From the NCBI GenBank assembly GCA_019915015.1, contig JAHBBC010000022.1:682001-746000 (forward strand): DNA of 64,000 bases, written 5' to 3'. The notes beneath the pieces were generated by a model. That model saw only the letters and a program-made list of their open reading frames with translations. It was not told the DNA's origin and did no database searches. A program made the position numbers and the translations under genes. Source of the DNA: Auriscalpium vulgare. Lineage: Eukaryota > Basidiomycota > Agaricomycetes > Russulales > Auriscalpiaceae. The first letter of the stretch is position 1; each line of letters opens with the position of its first letter. Below are positions 10,588 through 20,843 of the stretch, one piece after another.

Positions 10588-12620
10588 TCACGAAAGCCCC
10601 TGGAAATTGAGGGCACGTATCTCTGCAGCTGTGTAACCCATCCACGGATAGCTGTCAAACACGGGGTACAGACTGATGATCTCCCTGACTGTGGCTAACC
10701 ATCCTTTGCGATCATCCGGCCTGCCTATTTCCCAGGCATGAAGCCCGTCGGGACCGTGTGGCCAAAGGAAACGAGAGACGAGGTCGTCGAAGGAGCCCTC
10801 CCTGAGAAAGCCGGGTGTGGCGCAATGCGTGGACTCCAATGCATGCAGCTCATCAGCAATAGAGCAGCGAAGTGACATGGCAATGACTGAATAGCGCAGC
10901 TGATGGTTCCCGAAGAGGTCCGGTGTTACGGGGCACCCGCATGACAATGGCTGAACGGGATTCAGATCGCCTGCTATGATCTGCCTGTGGATTTCCTGAC
11001 CGAAGAGAAGGCGACCGCCATACTGATAGAACACAGCAGGGTCGTATGTCTTTCCTACACTAGGTAATGGCCAGCACTTTTTCCAGTACGTGTCGCCCAA
11101 AATCTCTCGCCAGTCTTGCGTGTCCAGGCCGTTGAGCCCCCGCGGCCCACCGTCGGTGACGTGGAGATGACGATCGCGGATATAGGGAAAGAGCTGGACG
11201 TAGCGCGCGAAGTACAGAGCTTGCTTCTCTGCCGTCTGAGCGCCCCAAAAGAGATAGTACGGTGGGTGTGAAAACATACGGCGCTGGCGGGTCACGGACT
11301 CGTCATTTCGCAACAAGCTCGGAGGGTTTGTCCATTGCGCGGTGAAGTACAACATGGAAATGGGGGGGAAGTAGGCTGGACTGTCGACAATGTCTGAAAA
11401 TCGTCGGATCTCCTTCATGTTCAGTAGTTTGTCGCGATTCTGTGTTACTGCAAATTCTCCATGAGCAACAGAACCCGTAATTACGAAGAGGAAAACGCAC
11501 CGCGCCCCCGCTTCTGCTTAGGACCCTTCACAGATCCTAACGACACTTGATATTCATTTGATGGGTTGAGGGTGTCCTCCCTCGGACAATGGCCTCTAGC
11601 TGCCGGCTCGAAAGACCGAGAGTGCTTGACAAGGGGTGGATAGAACCATAGTGGCTTGGTGTGCTTTTCGTTGAGCGAGCGCGGTCCGGTGAGGCGTCCC
11701 CGTTCCTTCAGAGGGGTTGGTGGAAGTCGACGAGATATTGGGAGTGTCCAATCTCCCGTGTGAACAACCATATATACGGCAACATTCATCCGGTGGTAGT
11801 CATGAAACCGCGCAATCGTGTCGACAATCGAACCCCGAGTGGCCGGGCGAATGGGTGGAGGAGATCCAGGCTTCAGGATGTCGTTCTTGATATCCTCCCA
11901 CCAGTCACGAAATGCGAAAACTTCCAAGAGTCCACGTTGTGTAGCACGGAAGAAATCGACGAAGTCGTCCCAGGCATACACTCCATCTGCGAGGCGATAG
12001 TAACCGTCGCGTGCACGACGCAACGCCTCCTCAGGAATTGTGACATGGCTAACCGATTTGTGATTGCGGGCCTGCGGGAAGATAGCGGTCGTGACCTTCC
12101 ATGCGTTGTTAAGCCTCGTGTGCAGCGGCTCCCGCACACTGTCCGACATCGTGTGGACGTGCTTGCCATCTTTCTCAATTGACGTCCACATGGTTTTGTC
12201 AACAGAATCGGTGAGGATGTCATTCGTTCCATGGTGAGGCACATTTATGTAGGCAAGGTATGGAGCCGAAACGTCATAATATTGTGGAAGGCGAGTCCAT
12301 TCATACATGCCCCACATGCCGTCCGCCTGAACATGTACAGATTGTGGTGGGTCGAGAGGAAAGGAAGAAGGGATGAAAGATGTGTTGGCGGCGATGACGA
12401 TGGAATCCGCCTCGTCAGTTGACGTCCAGAATGCTAGCGGGAACGGGAAGGGCGCCATCTGTGCACGGTTGACCTAGGATCTGAAAAGACTCCCTAGTTA
12501 GCAGGGCACATAATGTCACGGCAGGTTGACACTCACATATGCAATCCCCACGTTAAGGACACCGCTGTTGCGCGTGGCCGACAAGGCTCGGCTGCGGAAG
12601 GATTCAGTCATCGCGATCAT
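10588..12620 (-). CDS. Uncharacterised large protein, 3 exons, about 638 aa
   Basis: Exons 12620-12537, 12473-11501 and 11447-10588 join in frame (GTGAGT..CTAG and GTGCGT..GCAG introns) to 638 residues. No known domain is recognised. The protein is rich in Trp, Tyr and Pro ('DGMWGMYEWTRLPQYYDV', 'AWDDFVDFF', 'FYPPLVKH'). The first exon starts at the ATG at 12620, only 1 bp from the target-site duplication of the hAT insertion, so the element sits between the gene and its former leader. After the stop at 10588 another frame reads 'GWYPSPWTPRPSFTEW', and an intron with a good CTAAC branch site lies in between. So the true C-terminus may extend to about 10430, or the end may be frameshifted. Confidence 0.6.
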
Positions 12621-12621
12621 C

Positions 12622-12629
12622 GAGGGCAA
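12622..12629 (+). other. hAT target-site duplication, left copy
   Basis: GAGGGCAA immediately precedes the left terminal inverted repeat. The same 8 bp follows the right terminus at 17959-17966. Eight-base duplications are typical of hAT transposition. Confidence 0.93.
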
Positions 12630-12649
12630 TAGTGTTGCGGGAAAAACCT
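12630..12649 (+). repeat. hAT left terminal inverted repeat
   Basis: A twenty-base terminal repeat starting TAGTGTTGCGGG; it pairs with 17939-17958 on the opposite strand with a single difference at the fourth base. Confidence 0.92.
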
Positions 12650-13008
12650 CTGGCCAGTATCCCCCCGGTAAGGTACCGGTGGCGCTCCTAGCCGGGGAGG
12701 TATCAAACCGGTACCGTACCAGGGAAATAGTCACGTGATGTTTAGTTCCCACGCAGTAGCAGCTCGATTTTCGCGTACACACGAGGATTTGGAATGGTTT
12801 CAATGCATCAGATGAAGATTTAGCAGTGTATGTATCCATAGCCAAATTGCCAGAGCTTAGCCGTAGGTGCCCCGACCTGTACGAATTCGCTGCTGCCTGC
12901 TACACAAGTGTCATGATTTGTCAGCAGACGCGGCTTTTGCAAGGCTGCCGCAGCACTCGAGCGTACATTGTAACAACGCGTACAATACATACTGAAACCT
13001 CGGGAGGC

Positions 13009-16000
13009 TTATTGAAACAAGGCATCTGTGCTGAAATCATTGTCCTCTTCATCAGAATCTGGTATGCTCTCGTCCCTAGCCTGACCTGCACTGACTCCGA
13101 CAGCAGGGTTCCGACGTGCAGGAAGCTGAGCTTCCTCCGCGAGGACATCAGATAAAATTGCAGACCTCAGGTTGATGTGAGGCATCTTGATGAAAGCATT
13201 GGCAGGTTCGTACGGTTCTGCCAGGTCTTCACCTTGAACGTCATTGTCGTCATTGTCGTCTTCTTCGTCCGACATCGGTGCGGGTGCGTTTTCTGAAGAG
13301 GGGAATACCTTCTTTTCGATGTTGTAGAACTTGACCGAAGGGAATTGATTAGTGTGCGCGCGCACCTGCTCGAATGGTTGGAACACTGTGTACTTCAATA
13401 AAGAACGGAGGTTGCTTACCTTGCTCTTAGACATGTGGTACTGTCGGACTTGAGTCATTGCAGACATGTTATGCACGGATAGCCGATTCCTATGCTTTGG
13501 AGTAAGCCATGTGAATGTAGAGCCAGTCCGTTCATCGGGCATGGAGTTGACTCGGACGGAATACAGTTTGATAGCGAGATGCTATTCATGACAGCATCAG
13601 TCGGCAGCGCTCGGTGAATCATACGGACACGAACACGTACCGGAAGGATGTGCACATTATCAGAGCCAACACGGCCCTTCCACCACTTAAGGACCGCCTG
13701 CGGAACCGTATCGTCGAGCGGATGATCGAATGGGAACTGGTGTCGAGCATAGGCTAGAGTTTCCCTGTGAAGTTGGGCTGTAAATGATTTCCCTTTTTTT
13801 GCCCACTTCAAGAATGCCTTCTTATGGCCATGAACGATCTCTTTCTCTCCGATGTTGGCTAAGAAGCGGACAACGGACTCGAAAATTGATGGATGCCGAA
13901 CACCAATGAGTGTCACCTTCTCGCCTTCCGGTAGCCACAGGTCCGACGTGATAAGATCTGATTGATGCACACATAAGACAGCGACGAGATGCAAGCAAAA
14001 GAATGGCTCTAACCAGGGTTCAGATATGCTGCAGCAAGGTATGCATTATTAGCTATGTTGCCATCCAGAAAGAGTTGGCGATGTCGCGCATTGAGGATGC
14101 CGCGGATGGCGTTCGCGACCTCAGCGTCAAAATACAGCCTAGGATTTTGAAAGGCGTCCTCTGTTGCACGAATAACAGCATGCCAGAATATATAGACGTC
14201 GGCAGCAGTCGCCTCCAGAGCCTCCAGGCAGGCTAATGCCTTTGTTGCAGGCAAAGTGGCCGCGATGAACTGGGAGAGACCAGACTCGAACTTGAATGTC
14301 TGGTGATCATCCGGTGCAGGCTGAAAATACTCAGCAATTTCCTGCGAATGTTGTCAGCAAGTCATTTCGTCTAGTCGATCCATCAATTGTACCTCATAAA
14401 GTCCGTTAGGCGATTCACGGATGACTTTCTTGATCGCAGCTGAGGACCGATGGACAGAGCGAGCAGAGAGCGGGATTGTTGCGAATCTCGTCTTTCCGAT
14501 AGCCTCCAGGCCGCGTCCTGTCTTTAGTTTTTCACGAGCTTTCTTGAGGGCTGCATGTCCAGCGTGCGAGGTATGAAATAATGTTATTGTCTGCCGCACC
14601 ACACGGATGATCTGGTTGCGGATTAGATCTGATTAATGCTGGTAGTGTGGACGTTTGCGCACCGGTTTGAAAACATCAATGAGATTAATCTCAAGGATTG
14701 TGCGATTCAAGTGATGGCAAACATCCGCAAGATTGAGCGCAGTGGGCATGAGGGCCAGAATTGCAATGGAACGCGAGGCTCGCGTGTTACCCGTGCTATC
14801 ACATGTCAGGCCGGAAAACCTGGACGGACCGATGGCATTGACAATCTGCGCGAAGTTGTTAGAAATTGCTGAAGTAGTTAAGTTCCAATGCCCACGCACC
14901 GGACTTGCGACATTCTCAACAATCCAAGGTGCAGTGTGCGACTCGGAAGTTGCCTCCCGTGTGTCCATCAAGTATACTTCACGGTCTGAGGTCGAGACGT
15001 GTACAGTCCAGTAGGACTCACGACCTGTCGAAGTTCCGCCGTCATAGGAGAGAGTGAGGTCTTCCTGACCTTGCAGATACTTGAGTTGCTCCCGGCGGAC
15101 CCACGATGCTTCGTTTACGATGCCTTCATATTCGAGCTTGTCTCTGGTTGAAGGTGCATATGATGGTAAGGCAATCTCAAGCATCTCCTTCCACTCCGGG
15201 CGCGAGACGATATATGTTGGCAAACCCGCGACGCATATGAGTTTAAGAATGGCAAGGTCGAGCTTTCTGTGACGCTCGAGCTTCCCAAGCGCCTTTGCTT
15301 GCCGAAAGAACGCATGTGTCGCGGCGCCTGCATCTTGCTTCTCCCCATCTTGTCCAATTCCATCTTGAGCTCCTAGTTCCTTCGCAACCATCATGGATCC
15401 TTTCGAATTGGTGAGCTCCTGGACCTGCGCAGACAGTGCCTTTCCAGCTGAATGTATGTGCACTTTCTCCCGCAGCTCTGAGGACAGCTTGGGGCAGTCC
15501 TTTGCATGACGAACGACTCGGATCAACGCTCGATGTCGGAAAGTATGATGGCAAGGGTTATCAGGACCTCCGACACAGCGCCAGAGCAGCGTAGTTGGAT
15601 TGTCGCGGCGATAGCAAGCCTCGGTGAGAGCGTCCATCAGAGGATCCGGCGGCCGTCCTCCCCGGCGCGCATCCTTCTTCGGCTGCACCCATTTGACAAG
15701 GTCACCAGGGTTAAGCTCAATCTCCATGTCGCTCCCATCTTCTTCCCCCATCTCGTTCACATACGGAGCTGCGCCGTCCGCAACTCCTTCGGCATCTGAT
15801 TTCTGTTCATCGAGCTGCTGGTCTTGCAGTACCGGTGAACTACTAGGCTGCTTGTGCGTAGCGACTGTGTTTCCGCCCGAACGCTTTGCAACCTGTAAGC
15901 AAAGCTTCTGTTACTTACTGCTGTCGCGCGCTGACAACCTCTTTGGCACTTACAGTTGACGTTCCAGCAATATGCAGATTCAACGGCGCCGGTTTGAAGA

Positions 16001-17525
16001 CCTCGTCCCACTGCTGCTTGCTCCCCGCATTGCCGGAACTCTCCGCCGGTTCCTTTCCTTTCGAAGCGGCATTTTTCTTCGTGCGTTTGGCTGGCACGGT
16101 GAGTGGCGTGACATTGGTGGCTACACTCAGTCGCCTCTTAACGACGCCTTCTAGACTCAATAACTGCGGCTTCGTGAACGCCGATGTGTGCGCACTTGCC
16201 CGTATAAGCATGCCAGGCGCTAGCATATTGGACTTGTATTTGAGACTGTCCTGCACTGTCGGTGAGTCGAGTCCGCAAGTAAGTGAAGCTGAGCGCGCAC
16301 TGACCATGTCACGTAGGTAACACATTATGTCAGCAAGGTGTCGAATGCGTTGCACGACACAGTCTGTATCCGAGAGGAGATGGATGTCGTCGGGGATGAG
16401 ATGGTGAGCAAGAGAATTGTGGCTGAGGACAGAGCAGGAGAAGCTGTCGAGCTGTGGGGTGCATGGTAACACGTTGAGTGAAAGCGGCCCAGTCGCTCCG
16501 TGTTGTCCTAACCACCATTCTATCATCTCCAACAGCTCGCGGGGCGGCTTCCGTCCAAGAGAATCAGCATAGAAAGCCGTGTGTGGCTCTACGCTGATCG
16601 CAACGGACACCCAGTGATTTGTCTCGTGTACGGCTGCTGGCAAGAGCACATCCGCGCCATCGATCCGCACCCCGATCGTCATTCCAACCTCCTTGAGTGA
16701 TCCATCTTGCAGCTGCGAGCCAGCCAATCGTAGGGGAGTGATGCCGCGCATTGATTGGTAAGATGTTCCGCTAGCATTGAGTCGTGCGCGGTTGCGGTAC
16801 GTGTCAATGAGCTTGACTGATGCCGCACTCGGCAGTATACATGCCGGCTTGCCTTGTCTTTGCAGACGATGACCTAGCAGCATCCCCAGCTGATCCATAT
16901 GCTCCGCCGCCAGCCAACGCCGACCACAGTACGATGTAAGCGTCTTTGGATCGACGCCCATCGTCGTTGGGAGGGGTACGTCCCATGGCCAGTCGTCGAG
17001 GAGTGCTGACGTGTCTGCAGCAAGGGACTTCACCTCGTCGTTGAGCAAGCCCTCGGTCCAAGTCTTCAACCACGCAGTGGCCAGAGAAAGGCGCGCCTTG
17101 GCAGCGAGTATGCGCCGGACCTCGTACCAGTAGGTGAGAACCCACATCGGGGTTTTGAGTGTTTGTTGAGTGACCGACTCTTGAACAGGATAGCCCAGGC
17201 AAGCATAGCCTGTCTCTAGGGCGGGGATGACGCGGTTTTGCAGGATTTCCAACACCTCGGTGTGCGGCGGCATCGGCCTAGAGAGCAGGACCATTGCATT
17301 TGCGGCCGTTATGAAGCTTTGGCCCTTCGAGAAGAGTGTGCTCTGCTGGAGCAGAGACGGCGCGTTCGCCTCCGGTGGGACAGGGAAATTTTGGATATCG
17401 GCATTGCGCAGGGCTGGTGTGGGTAGTAGGACATGTTTAATGTCGTCGGGAATGGGTATTCTTTTGAGGATATCACCCAGAGTTTGAAATGAGTCGATGT
17501 CGTGGATGACCTCGTCGTCCGCCAT
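13009..17525 (-). CDS. Ulp1-like protease domain fused to BED/hAT transposase (7 exons, about 1,395 aa)
   Basis: Exons 17525-15954, 15892-14663, 14611-14393, 14341-14014, 13957-13641, 13581-13420 and 13368-13009 keep one frame throughout. Exon 1 (524 residues) carries a C48/Ulp1-like fold with the expected catalytic order: His304 ('ETNHWVSVAI'), Asp321 ('FYADSLG'), Gln358 and Cys364 ('PQLDSFSCSV'). Exon 2 opens with a basic linker, then a BED-like finger at about 628-657 (W-x-C, C, H, C) and a DUF659-type RNase-H core ('TLSYDGGTSTGRESYWTVHV', then 'GLTCDSTGNTR'). Exons 5-6 hold the hAT C-terminal dimerisation region ('AIKLYSVRVNSMPDERTGS', 'TFTWLTPKHRNRLS'). If the 61-bp intron 15953-15893 is retained, a stop in it would give a free Ulp1-like protein instead. 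The likely roles are transposition and, by inference, removal of SUMO or a related modifier from host proteins. Confidence 0.87.
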
Positions 17526-17938
17526 TTGACAGTTTTGAGGGTTGGCAAAATGTGCTAGGCCAGTGTCGAAGGTGAAGATTGCGCCCTCATTTAGTCACTC
17601 ACTACGGAGTGTAAATGTCGATCACAGCAACGGGTCGATCATACACACGTTGCTGCATACAACACTCTTGCAACTATCCCATGCCGAGGCGGGATGTGTC
17701 TAATACCTCCTTAAACATCCGCGTAGCATTGCACAACCACCTTACGACTGCCGGCCATGTCTGCGTGCGAGGCTGCGAGCCTCATGGCTCATGGGCCGGC
17801 GCCGGGCGCCGGAGGGGCCGACACACATCACGTGCTGGAGGTATTGTACCGGGTATATTGGGGCCCAGGGCAGGGCAGGTATGGTACCGGTACTATACAG
17901 GTACATTACCGGGGAAAAACGTTTTCGGGGAAAAACTC

Positions 17939-17958
17939 AGGTTTTTCCCGCAACGCTA
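17939..17958 (-). repeat. hAT right terminal inverted repeat
   Basis: The reverse complement starts TAGCGTTGCGGG and matches the left terminus at 19 of 20 bases. It ends exactly at the right copy of the target duplication. Confidence 0.92.
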
Positions 17959-17966
17959 GAGGGCAA
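17959..17966 (+). other. hAT target-site duplication, right copy
   Basis: GAGGGCAA follows the right end of the element and is identical to 12622-12629. Confidence 0.93.
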
Positions 17967-17994
17967 CACATCCTTAATGACTCACGTGAGCTAT

Positions 17995-19500
17995 TCAGTC
18001 GTACACCGGCGTTTTGAAAGCCAGAGGACCAGGAACGAGAAAGACAATGAGCACGCGTGTAGAATGCCGTCTGGCGTTGGAGGCGCCTACGCAGGATGGA
18101 AAAACCGCAGATATCGGAAGTGGTTGGCGGGCTATGAAGGAAACGGTTGAGCTAGCGCATAGTCTCACAACGAAGGTAGACGTACCGTGATCAAATTTCG
18201 AGCGCGCGCGGCCCAAGATTGGAGACACGGAGCAGCACAGCACGATCGAAGGGAGAAGAAAGACGAGGGGGAGCACACGCAGGTAGCTCAGAGTGGACGG
18301 CACGTCTAACTCTTTGCGGGCTGTGTGCGCTGCACGAAGCGGTATGTGGAGGGTGTTGAAGTCCTAGCGAGCAACGCCCGTCGCTGTAAAATAACAATCA
18401 GTGAGAAAAATCGCAGAAGATGAGAAGAAAAAACACACCAGAGCAGCCGGGTGTGTTGCGGACTTTCCGGGAGGGGCAGAGACAGAGCTGAGGGTGAGAG
18501 CAAAGTGGGGACACGCGCACGAGGCTGCCTTCGCTCACGGAGACCCGGAGGTTGGAGACGCCGAGCAGCTCGCACGGTAGGGAATAAAGCAGGGCGGCGG
18601 GGGGTAGCACGTACAGCACGCTCGGAGTAGACGGCACGTCCGACTCTCTGCGCGTTGCACACACTAGGGGTGGGGGTGGGGATGGGGAAGGGCGGTGGAG
18701 ATAGGTGACGTGTCGACGAGTTTGACTTCACCGGGACGTGGGGTTAGAGTTCAGACTGCGACCGGCAAACTGTTGCCGGAACTCTAAGTTGTATAGCTGC
18801 AAGTCGGAGTGTGAACTCTAGCCGCACGTCCCGGTGAAGTCGAACTCGTCGACACGTCACCTATCTCCACCGCCCTTCCCCCATCCCCACCCCCACCCCT
18901 AGTGTGTGCAACGCGCAGAGAGTCGGACGTGCCGTCTACTCCGAGCGTGCTGTACGTGCTACCCCCGCCGCCCTGCTTTATTCCCTACCGTGCGAGCTGC
19001 TCGGCGTCTCCAACCTCCGGGTCTCCGTGAGCGAAGGCAGCCTCGTGCGCGTGTCCCCACTTTGCTCTCACCCTCAGCTCTGTCTCTGCCCCTCCCGGAA
19101 AGTCCGCAACACACCCCGGCTGCTCTGGTGAGTTTTTTCTTCTCATCTTCTGCGATTTTTCTCACTGATTGTTATTTTACAGCACCAGTCGCCGTCGGCT
19201 GAGACACCCACACCCTCCTCCTTCCCCACCAGCAGAGAGTCCGACGTGCCGTCTACTCCTACATTGTCCTATCCCCTCCGCACTGCAGCGCACACAGCCC
19301 GTGAAGAGTTTGACGTGCCGTCTACTCCGAGTGAGCTGCGGGTGTTCCCCCACGTCTCTCTGCTTCCTCCGATCGTCTCTGTCTCCAACCTTGGACCGCG
19401 TGTCGCAAGATGTGTTCACGGTACGTCCAACTTTGTAGCGATACTCTGCGCTTGCTCACTATTTTTGTTCATAGCGCGCCAACCTCATGCGATCCGTACG
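17995..19500. repeat. Large inverted duplication (palindrome) of a gene leader
   Basis: The left arm (about 17995-18762) is the reverse complement of the right arm (about 18800-19500) around a spacer of about 40 bp. The inner 350-360 bp of the arms are almost identical (a few differences seen by eye). The outer parts are more diverged and carry a length difference of about 60 bp. Both arms keep the same two introns in their own orientation (GTGAGT or GTGTGT..TTACAG, and GTACGT..TTCATAG). The right arm leads into the cyclin gene. The left arm leads toward the minus-strand gene now starting at 12620, with the hAT element in between. The right arm also holds three copies of a GACGTGCCGTCTACTCC motif. 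Confidence 0.88.
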
Positions 19501-19543
19501 AGTTCATCCCTCCCTCCCCGCCCCATACCAGCCCCCGTCCCCC

Positions 19544-20445
19544 ATGGCCACCATCTCCGGTCCTCCCGTCGCTCGGCATCCTTCCCCCGCCTTCCGCAAG
19601 GCCCACAAGATATCTCGCCCGTCCGCACACGGCGCGGCCCCTCTGGTGCGCATCCCCTGCACCCTCCTTTGTTCTATCTATATTTATCTTCGCTTCAGTC
19701 GGCGAGCCATCCATACCACGGCCATGAGCCGACAGCGAAGCTCTGTGCTAGATTCGTCTCGCACCTCTTCGCCTGTCCCGACCTCCCTCCCCTCCCCGCG
19801 CCCCCTACCAACGCGCCCAACCCGCGGCTGGAGCACTTTATTGCGTATGCGCTGCACCGCACCCGGCTGCACGCTTCCGTTACCTTCGCCGCCCTCTACC
19901 TCCTCCAGCGACTGAAGGCTCGGTTCCCCGCCGCGAAGGGCTCCTCAGGCCATCGACTGTTCATCTCCGCGTTCATGATCGCATCCAAGATCATCTGCGA
20001 CGACACATACAGCAACAAGAGCTGGTGTATTGTCGGGCAGGGCATGTTCGCACTGCGCAAAATCAACCAGATGGAGCGCGAGATGTGCAGCTATCTCGAG
20101 TGGTAGCTCAATGTTGACCCCACCACCCTGCACGACTTTGAGATCCAGGTGCGCCGCGACTTCGCCGGCCCGGGCCCGTACTCTCCCATCTCCCTCCCGA
20201 CGCCTGCGCCTTCGCCGTTCGCACACCCCGGCGCCAGCACGGCGTCGAGCGTCCCGTTGTTCGGGCACCGCGCGTCGCCCGGGGCCGCGCCCATCCTGAT
20301 CCCGAGCCTGACGATCACGTACCCCTCGCCGGCCTCGCCGCCTGACACCCCCGAGACCTCCCTCGCATTCCGTGTTGAAGTCCCACGTATCCTCCCGTCG
20401 ACCCCGCTCGACTCTGCGCAAGGCGAGGAGGTTGTCATCTTATGA
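19544..20445 (+). pseudogene. PCL/Pho80-like cyclin gene with an internal TAG
   Basis: Exon 1 (19544-19645) and exon 2 (from 19699) join in phase 0. The protein has a Pro/His-rich start, then a cyclin box: 'LCARFVSHLFACPDLPPL', 'YALHRTRLHASVTFAALYLL', 'RLFISAFMIASKIICDDTYS', 'INQMEREMCSYLEW'. Immediately after 'YLEW' comes TAG (20104-20106) where this family normally has Gln, one base from CAG. The same frame then continues 'LNVDPTTLHDFEIQVRRDF' and a Ser/Pro-rich tail to the stop at 20443-20445. Such cyclins bind a Pho85-type kinase and act in the cell cycle or phosphate signalling. The nonsense codon removes the end of the cyclin box, so the product is probably non-functional unless read through or an assembly error. 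The leader is the right arm of the palindrome. Confidence 0.82.
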
Positions 20446-20843
20446 GCTGCGGTCGTGTGCAGCCCGATTTCCGCAGGCGTGGAGGGGGTCATGTTCTCGT
20501 CGCGCCCGATAACCGCCTAGTGCGCCCAGTTTGCCTACGCTACATTGACGATCCTCCTTGCTCATGTGGTCATGCTGTCCTGTATGTGCTTGCTCTTGTC
20601 TGCTCCCCTCCTAATGGCAATTTTATCTTTGTACTATATGACACGTACATCCAGTTCACACTTGTCAGGTAGCCTATCCCGAAATTGTAGTTGGACTTCG
20701 TATCATAAATCTGCTTACAATTATCCGTTTTCCATTGTTCCTGCCAGTGTGGCCGGTCTGGCGCACATGTGCTTGCTTGGACCGTCAGTACCCTCAACAC
20801 TGACATTATTCTCTCACTCTGTCCTTGCTGCTGCAGTATTGGG

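Larger units (their letters stand above)
12630..17958. mobile_element. Intact hAT-superfamily DNA transposon, 5,329 bp
   Basis: The element begins TAGTGTTGCGGGAAAAA and, read from the other end, TAGCGTTGCGGGAAAAA. The terminal inverted repeats match over 20 bp with one difference. It is flanked by a perfect 8-bp duplication, GAGGGCAA. It contains one minus-strand gene with an uninterrupted spliced reading frame (13009-17525). The subterminal regions share further GGTACCGG-type words. Perfect flanks and an open gene suggest a recent, possibly autonomous insertion. It is nested in the larger KDZ region, 1 bp plus the duplication upstream of the start codon of the minus-strand gene at 12620. Confidence 0.92.

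Noticed and set aside
15893..15953. Separate Ulp1 and hAT genes
   Set aside because: Splicing of the 61-bp intron gives one open frame with no stop and no new start needed; separate products remain possible only with intron retention.
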